Shown here one piece after another: positions 57,616 through 64,000 of a stretch of DNA of 64,000 nt; the first letter of the stretch is position 1; the number at the start of each line of letters is the position of its first letter. The stretch is from positions 12,965,501 to 13,029,500 of the forward strand of contig NC_085127.1 in the NCBI RefSeq assembly GCF_030269925.1, read 5' to 3'. Made by a program: the position numbers and the translations under genes. Source of the stretch: Bombyx mori (lineage: Eukaryota > Arthropoda > Insecta > Lepidoptera > Bombycidae). The notes beneath the pieces were generated by a model. It did not search any database. It was not told the origin of the DNA and was given only the letters and a program-made list of their open reading frames with translations.

Positions 57616-57834
57616 CAAAATACGCTTTTATTGAAAATCCAACTCAAAACAGAAAATAAATTTGAATTAAAAGTAGTGTAAGAAAAAATGATTTCATGGT
57701 AAAAAGGCGTGGGGTGCAGGGTATCGTTAGTTATAAATATTTTATGAGCAGATAATGAGTAGAAGGGTTATTTCGATAATATCCTGAAAAGCACCCCTTT
57801 TCCTTTCTGCACCTCTCTATAAAAGCGTATTTTG
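57616..57834. mobile_element. 219-bp MITE-like unit, 15-bp inverted ends
   Basis: CAAAATACGCTTTTA at the left and TAAAAGCGTATTTTG at the right are exact reverse complements. A third, direct copy of AATACGCTTTTA is at 57407. Confidence 0.6.
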
Positions 57835-58163
57835 TAAAAAAAATTAAGCTATTATTTATATTGCTATGTTGTCAAGTGTAAACATTTTTAGATATTCAAT
57901 ATAAAAAACATCGGGTCGAACATCTGTTACGCGCGCCATACAATATTTAAGGAGGCGTTAGGAGTGCATCAGGTGTGAAGAATCGCTTCCCCGAGCTTTT
58001 AACTAAAGTGGCTCCGCCTTAAGCTCGCTATACAAATATTCTTGTTGTATTCACGTAATATAAAATGAATAAACAATTTTGTCTCTTAAAATAAATGCAA
58101 TTCCATAAAAGTACCAAAGCAATTCTCGAGTGCTTTAGTGTTTGGTGAATTGGGAATTGATTG

Positions 58164-58492
58164 AAAATGTTCACGATTGACTTCCACGGCGAAGGAATAA
58201 CATCGTGTAATAAAAATGAAACCCACAAAACTATAATTTGCGTAATTACTGATGGTAGGACCTCTTGTGAGTCCGCGCGGGTGGGTACCACCGCCCTGCT
58301 TTTTTTCTGCCGTGAATCACTAATGCGTTTCGATTTGAAGGGTGGGGCAGCCGTTGTAACTATACTGAGACCTTAGAACTTATATCTCAAGTTGGGTGGC
58401 GCATTTACGTTGTAGACGTCTATGGGCTCCAGCAATCACTTAACACCAGGTGGGTTGTGAACCCGTCCACTCACCTAAGCAATAAAAGAAAA
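58164..58492 (+). mobile_element. Bm1-type SINE, head truncated
   Basis: AAATGTTCACGATTGACTTC to CACCTAAGCAATAAAAG. Confidence 0.92.
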
Positions 58493-58514
58493 TACACTGC
58501 TGTTCATCAATAAA

Positions 58515-58568
58515 CACCAAACACCATCAGGTGGGCCGTATGCTCGTCTACAAGGGCAATAAAAAAGT
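58515..58568 (+). mobile_element. LINE 3' UTR tip
   Basis: CACCATCAGGTGGGCCGTAT and CTACAAGGGCAATAAAAAAG. Confidence 0.7.
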
Positions 58569-59104
58569 CATAAAAAAACGAGTCAAGTATAGGTAAATAA
58601 TTAAAGTACCCACAAAAATCTTTTTTACGCACAACGTCAATGGTGACAACACGTCGCGGTCCATTGGCCAGAGCCGGGACTCACATCTATATGTTTTTAA
58701 TGAAAACGCTTTGACAAGAAATGCGTGGGTCGCAAGAAACACGGATCTCCTCCGATAATCCTTCGCGGGATAGACGTAATGTGTCGTATTATTTTGTTGA
58801 AAAAAAGTACCTTGAGAAACGAAAGGTTCTTTTGGCAAATGAAACTTTCTTTTGATGGCTTGACCAACCATTTATACCTTAGCTATTTCGTATTTACAAG
58901 CATTATATACTGGTCTAAATTACTCTTTTATGTTTTAAAGAAAATCCAAACATTCTAAGAATTTGCATTTGTTTATCACGCTTTATAAGACCCCTGAAAT
59001 TAGTAATAAGCTCTGAACGTATTGAAATGATAATATGAACATAAATATTGATATAAATATTGATACTTTTTTCCCTATCTATGCTGATAGCCTTGAAGGC
59101 TATT

Positions 59105-59270
59105 TCAACTTCACCCTAACGTGTAGGTGAGCTCACGGGGCTCAAACCGGAAGTGTTGCTAACACTGACCCTGGCAAGAGCAGTGCTTCGCAGAATCTAC
59201 CACCGGATCGGAAGTGCGACCCACTGAGAAGATCCGGTGAGAAACTCAGTGGGCTGTGTCTTGTAATACT
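59105..59270 (-). mobile_element. Jockey-type 3' UTR fragment
   Basis: Reverse complement of the 3' UTR at about 9530-9660: CTACCACCGGATCGGAAG and GAGAAACTCAGTGGGCTGTG. Confidence 0.8.
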
Positions 59271-59786
59271 CTGAGCAATTTAATCTAAGTTATAAAAAAA
59301 AAACTAGATGGCTTTTTGATGTTTTTGTGTTTTGTCAATTACAGTGTCATTGTATACACTAATAAACAAATAACAGCTAACATAACAATTTGCAATAAAA
59401 ATCGGGCCTAGATTAAAGTATTACTACTGCTAATTACTAATTTTAATAACAAATGGCTTTAATTATAAGTTCATACGATAATTTTAGCCAACCATCCATT
59501 GCACTTTTGCATTTGACTGTACAAATATTTCCATTTTAGCCGTGGATTTCATAAAAGCGAATTGTCGTTACGGCTAGAATGTATTGCTGTAATCGGCGCG
59601 AGTTCGGGGTAATGTTACCGCTTTATCGTGTAGAGTGGTACACGATGACGTCATTACGCTGTAGGGACTGTTGTGGCTGGTACGGCACGAGATAATGCCA
59701 CGATTTGAGTAGAATACAAATAAGAAAAATCTTAGGGAACTGTGAATTACTGCGGAGATTTGTTGCTTAAATTCTAATTAAGCAAT

Positions 59787-60040
59787 TGTTGGGATCTCTT
59801 GTGAGTCCGCACGGGTAGGTAACACCGCCGTGCCTATTTCTGCCGTGAAGCAGTAATGCGTTTCGGTTTGAAGCGTGGGGCAGCCGTTGTAACTATATTG
59901 AGACCTTAGAACTTATATCTCAAGGAGGGTGGCGCATTTACGTTGTAGGTGTCTATGGGCTCCGTTAACTTAACACTGCGTGACACTGGGACTGTGAGCT
60001 CGTCCACTCATTTATGCAGTAAATAAAAAAATAAAATAAA
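59787..60040 (+). mobile_element. Bm1-type SINE, headless
   Basis: GGGATCTCTTGTGAGTCCGC to CTCGTCCACTCATTTATGC. Confidence 0.9.
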
Positions 60041-60193
60041 AAAAAAGTATGATAGTTGACAATGATAATATCAAAATGTTGTTCCATTTTTTTAAATTTG
60101 TTACGGTTTAGTCACTTTAGTTAGGATATAACTTAAAAACGGTGTTGATCAGTTAAAGTATGACTTGGGTTATATTCGATATGAATATAATAT

Positions 60194-60632
60194 ACAAGCG
60201 GCCCGCTCCGGCTTCGCTCGGGTCTTTAACAAAAATTTCAACGATATTTGACGTAGTTTATTTTTTGAAATAAAAGAACACTTATTGCGGCATAACTATA
60301 ATAGTTAGACACATGCTGTCGCGACACTTTTTGTAAATAATAATGTTTTTTACAAAGTCGAAGTACATTATTTTATTCTATCATCAATAGTTTTCGCAGG
60401 GCACGCGATGTAAATAATATTTTAGGTAATTTTTTTACACCTTGGGTTACATTATTGGACTTTTAGTAAGGATCCCTATATTTTTCTTAAAAGATTATAT
60501 CCTATGTTACTCTGGAATAGTGTAACTTCCAAACAGTGAAAGAATTTTTCAAATCGGTTCAGTACTTTCGGAGCCTATTCAATACAAACAAACAAACAAA
60601 TCTTTCCTCTTTATAATATTAATAGTATAGAT
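60194..60632 (-). mobile_element. Helitron-like family C
   Basis: AAGCGGCCCGCTCCGGCTTC ... AATAGTATAGA. Relative of 3624-4049. Confidence 0.75.
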
Positions 60633-60639
60633 GACAAGA

Positions 60640-61207
60640 GTATAGCTAACCTCGGAGCTCGCGTACGTAAACAAATATAATTAAGTAAAAAACCTCAATT
60701 AATTCATATCACCTCGTCCGATGTTCGTTTGAGTTTTCTAACATTCGTTGAATTGCGGTCGCCATTCAAGGTGTCTCTCAGATGCAGACGCGATCGGAAT
60801 CTCAAACAAGCCCGCCGAGCGATTTCACGAATCACACCCCTTCATTATTTACCATTTCGTTTGTAAATGTTTTTAGAGTTGCCGCCGAGAGCTGTTTGTT
60901 TTTCGAATGAGCCTTTTGATTTTCGGTCACAATTGAAAACCGGAAATTCGAATTATCGGATGTTTTCACAAGACGGATGGTTGTTTTTGTTTTTTTTTGT
61001 GTTTTTTCGTCTCGTTTTTTGCTACTGAAAATAAATTTCTGTTCGTTTTCCAAGGAAGGCGCTTCAAAGAGATTTCTGTCCCTTAATAGCCTACGGCCCA
61101 GTAAATTAAGCTTTGACGAATAGACTTTTACGTTGTGATATTTTCCCATGTACAATAGGATGGTACTGTCCATGGTCTGAAGCAATTATGAATGTTGGAG
61201 AGCAGCC
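60640..61207. other. Unassigned; one 117-codon minus ORF
   Basis: The ORF at 61185-60832 (starts MLQTMDSTILLYMGKYHNVK) has a Lys/Thr-rich second half and no domain I know. It abuts a LINE fragment. The sequence looks less repetitive than its surroundings. Confidence 0.3.
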
Positions 61208-61450
61208 GTCATAGCTAAATCTCATAATCATCAGCCTGGATGTAGGCATCTCTCATAGTCCACCACAATGAGCTGTCCTTCGTCTTCCATATCCAATCTT
61301 TTATCGCGTATCGCCGCAGGTCATCGGTCCACCAGGCTAGGGAATGTCCCAACGCTGCCCTTACCGTTACGTGGTCTCCAGCCCAGAACGCGTCTGCTCC
61401 ATCAGCTATCAATTGTACACGTATGTCCGGCCCATTGTCACTTCAGCTTG
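61208..61450 (-). mobile_element. RTE-like RT C-terminus, decayed
   Basis: Minus-strand frame: KLK, stop, QWAGH (normally KLKWQWAGH), then LAWWTDDLRRYAIKDWIWKT and DSSLWW..RDAYIQADD. Confidence 0.75.
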
Positions 61451-61735
61451 CTAATCTTTATAAATATAAATCTTGCTAGATATTCAAAACATATGGTAAG
61501 CAACATTTTTTTGACAAAAAACTTATTGACAAACGACTCTTTTAAGCTAAAATGACACCCGAGAAATTTATGAAGACCCGTCATTATTCATCGTAATGTG
61601 ATCCGTAAGGGTGAGTATAACAATATATAATATCTGATATACTAGTATACAATCAGGACTTAACGGTGATGTCCATGGTCTTCTTTGGTCTTATACACTT
61701 AGACTTAGAGAAGATATAACTTTCATCTATATATA

Positions 61736-62271
61736 TATATAAAAATGAATTGCTGTTCGTTAGTCTCGCTAAAACTCGAGAACGGCTGGACCGATTTGGC
61801 TAATTTTGGTCTTGAATTGTTTGTTGAAGTCCAGAGAAGGTTTAAAAGGTAGATAAATATGAAAATGCTCGGAATTAAATGAAAATAACAATTTTGTTTT
61901 TCCTTTGATGTGTCCCCCGTCGGACGGATTCATTTTGTTTGTTTTAAGTTTTTTTTTTTTTATTGCTTAGATGGGTGGACGAGCTCACAGCCCACCTGGT
62001 GTTAAGTGGTTACTGGAGCCCATAGACATCCACAACGTAAATGCGCCACCCACCTTGAGATACAAGTTCTAAGGTCTCAAGTATAGTTACAACGGCTGCC
62101 CCACCCTTCAAAACGAAACGCATTACTGCTTCACGGCAGATATAGGCAGGGTGGTGGTACCCACCCGCGGGGACTCACAAGAAGTCCTACCACCAGTAAG
62201 TTTATTTAATACAAAAGTTTAGGTTTTTTGTTTATCGATTGAGGCACCACGAAGTCTGCCGGGTCAGCTAG
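61736..62271 (+). mobile_element. Helitron-like family A split by Bm1
   Basis: TCTATATATATATATAAAAA ... GCCGGGTCAGCTAG, interrupted at 61949-62200 by a SINE. Confidence 0.85.
61949..62200 (-). mobile_element. Bm1-type SINE inside the Helitron
   Basis: TTTTTATTGCTTAGATGGGT to AAGTCCTACCACCAGTAAG. Near consensus. Confidence 0.93.
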
Positions 62272-62707
62272 TTTACAATAAAGAAAAAATTTGACCGACT
62301 AATATTTCATTGGCGTTCAAAATCAATCTTCCATGTGTCTTCATTCCAAAAGAGACATTTCACACAAAATCAATTTCACGTAACTGACATCATGCACACT
62401 ACGATCTGAATTTCGAATTCTATTCTCTGCCTCTATAACGGAGCGTGTCATCTTCACTCTAGATCTGATCCGACGGGTCGAGAAAAATTTCGTAGTTTAA
62501 AATTCACAAGAAAAACTTTATCACGAGTAGGTAGGTATCCGTTGCGCAAGATAACTTATTACAAGGTAACAAGATAAGTTTTCATATTTTGTAGGGAATA
62601 CTAATATGAGGATTATTATGAAGAGCTTCTAGTTTTCATCTGGAATTTGAATCAAGTTAGTGGTGACATTAGATACCAGAAGAATGGTGGTACTGTTGAC
62701 TTTGTGG

Positions 62708-62993
62708 AATAAAAATCAAACCCGCAAAATTATAATTTGCTTAATTACTCGTGGTAGGACCTCTTGTGAGTCCTTACGGGTAGGTACCACCACTTGGCCT
62801 ATTTCAGCCGTGAAGCAGTAATACGTTTTGGTTTGAAGGGTGGGGCAGCCGTTGTAACTATACTGAAACCTTAGAACTAGTTTATCAAGGTAGGTGGCGG
62901 CATATACGTTGTAGATATCTATGGGCTCCGACAACCACATAACACCAGGTTGGCTGTGAGCTCGTCCATCGATGTATGCAATAAAAATAAAAC
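62708..62993 (+). mobile_element. Bm1-type SINE, head truncated
   Basis: GAATAAAAATCAAACCCGCA to CGATGTATGCAATAAAA. Confidence 0.92.
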
Positions 62994-63104
62994 CATATTG
63001 TTGATACTCGCTTCGAGTCCCATTCAAGAAAAACGTTAGTGAAGCTTAATTTGAGGGTTTTGATCATAATTTGTTTAGCTATGCATCAAAAGAAATGGAT
63101 GTGC

Positions 63105-63215
63105 GTCCATGGGCATCTAACAACCGTCCTGCCATTTAAGCCGCAAAGCGTTGAAGGGAAAAGGATAGAGCAGCGCAACTTTAGACCTTAAATCTCAGTG
63201 TGAGAATCTATTTTA
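63105..63215 (+). mobile_element. Old Bm1 relic
   Basis: AAAGCGTTGAAGGGAAAAGG and CTTTAGACCTTAAATCTCAG. Confidence 0.4.
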
Positions 63216-63776
63216 ATATTGGCAATAAAATAATTCTCCACAACAGTTGGAGTTCTCCTAACGCTTTCCTCGAATCACTAAGTAGTTACCAATGTTCACG
63301 GTGCCATAAAAAATTCATTACAAATAAAAGAATTCGAAGAAGCTGAAACGGATAAAAAACCGGCAAACCGGTCCAAAGGCGAAGATTTGTCTCGACGTAT
63401 CTCGTACAGATCCGAAATAGAGACGGGATCAAGGAACATTTTTAATAAAAAGCCAAGATGAAATACTCGCTCCGCTTTGCTGGAACGAAGAAAGTTGCCC
63501 TGAAAAATGTCCGAGCTATGTCCTGCCTACAAACTGTCGTTATCTACGAGCTTATAAATGGGGGAATCGTGCGGGACACCTCAGCATTATAAAGAACCAG
63601 TTTTCCGAGTGCACAGCCGATGTCTGGACCATCTTTCTAATGTCATATTTGAATACATATTCAAAAATTCAACCCATGCTTGTTTTTTGTATTGGTAAGA
63701 ACCTTAATGTAACATACATATACATATGTATATGTTCAAGAGTCGTTAGTATTTTACGACCTTTTTATATTTTTAA

Positions 63777-63941
63777 CTAGCTGACCCGGCAGACTTCGTA
63801 GTGCCTCAATCCATAAATAAAAAATCTAAACTTTTGTATAAAATAAACTTAAAACAAACAAAAGGAATCGGTCCGACGGGGGAACACATGAAATGAAAAA
63901 CAAAATTGTTATTTTTATTTAGTTCCGAGCATTTTCATAGA
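63777..63941 (-). mobile_element. Helitron-like family A, truncated
   Basis: CTAGCTGACCCGGCAGACTT to GAGCATTTTCATAG, then broken by a SINE-like piece. Confidence 0.8.
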
Positions 63942-63942
63942 T

Positions 63943-64000
63943 TCGTAGATTGGTAAACGAGCTCACGGCCCTAGGAGTGTAAAGGGGGCATCATAGCCCA
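63943..64000 (-). mobile_element. Bm1-like end, cut by the window edge
   Basis: AAACGAGCTCACGGCCCTAG and GGCATCATAGCCCA. Confidence 0.55.

Noticed and set aside
60832..61185. 117-codon minus ORF as a gene
   Set aside because: No recognisable domain and next to a decayed LINE; kept only as unassigned sequence.

Overview
The window is nuclear DNA of a moth, almost certainly a silkworm (genus Bombyx). It is AT-rich and interrupted by well over 30 copies of one tRNA-derived SINE. From memory its head, body and A-tail match Bm1, the abundant silkworm SINE. Several Helitron-like families with TC...CTAG ends, typical of Lepidoptera, support this.

Only one host gene is convincing. It lies on the minus strand from about 18.5 kb down to 1.3 kb. 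Six coding exons join in frame with matching splice phases into a 393-residue, two-immunoglobulin-domain surface protein that I recognise as the ortholog of Drosophila dpr20 (defective proboscis extension response family). The first exon (signal peptide) is the least certain and needs a GC-AG intron. The introns hold SINEs, Helitron-like elements and retrotransposon pieces.

From 18.5 kb to the right end I found no further host gene. Main blocks: a solo LTR with a SINE inside (19.5-20.2 kb); a 69-bp minisatellite split by a LINE fragment (21.1-22.0 kb); a young, internally deleted Ty3/gypsy element with identical 457-bp LTRs, carrying a nested SINE/R1-type fragment and a 16-copy repeat array (25.1-29.0 kb); a SINE-derived triplicate repeat (33.5-34.1 kb); a 266-bp MITE with about 39-bp inverted ends (37.1-37.3 kb); a 40-bp near-perfect palindrome (38.2 kb); and an apparently intact two-ORF non-LTR retrotransposon (49.5-54.6 kb).

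The rest is fragmentary non-LTR 3' ends, old SINE relics, microsatellites and unassigned AT-rich sequence. The window is best read as one neuronal recognition gene next to a long gene-poor, transposon-built region. All family names come from reading and memory; no database was searched.
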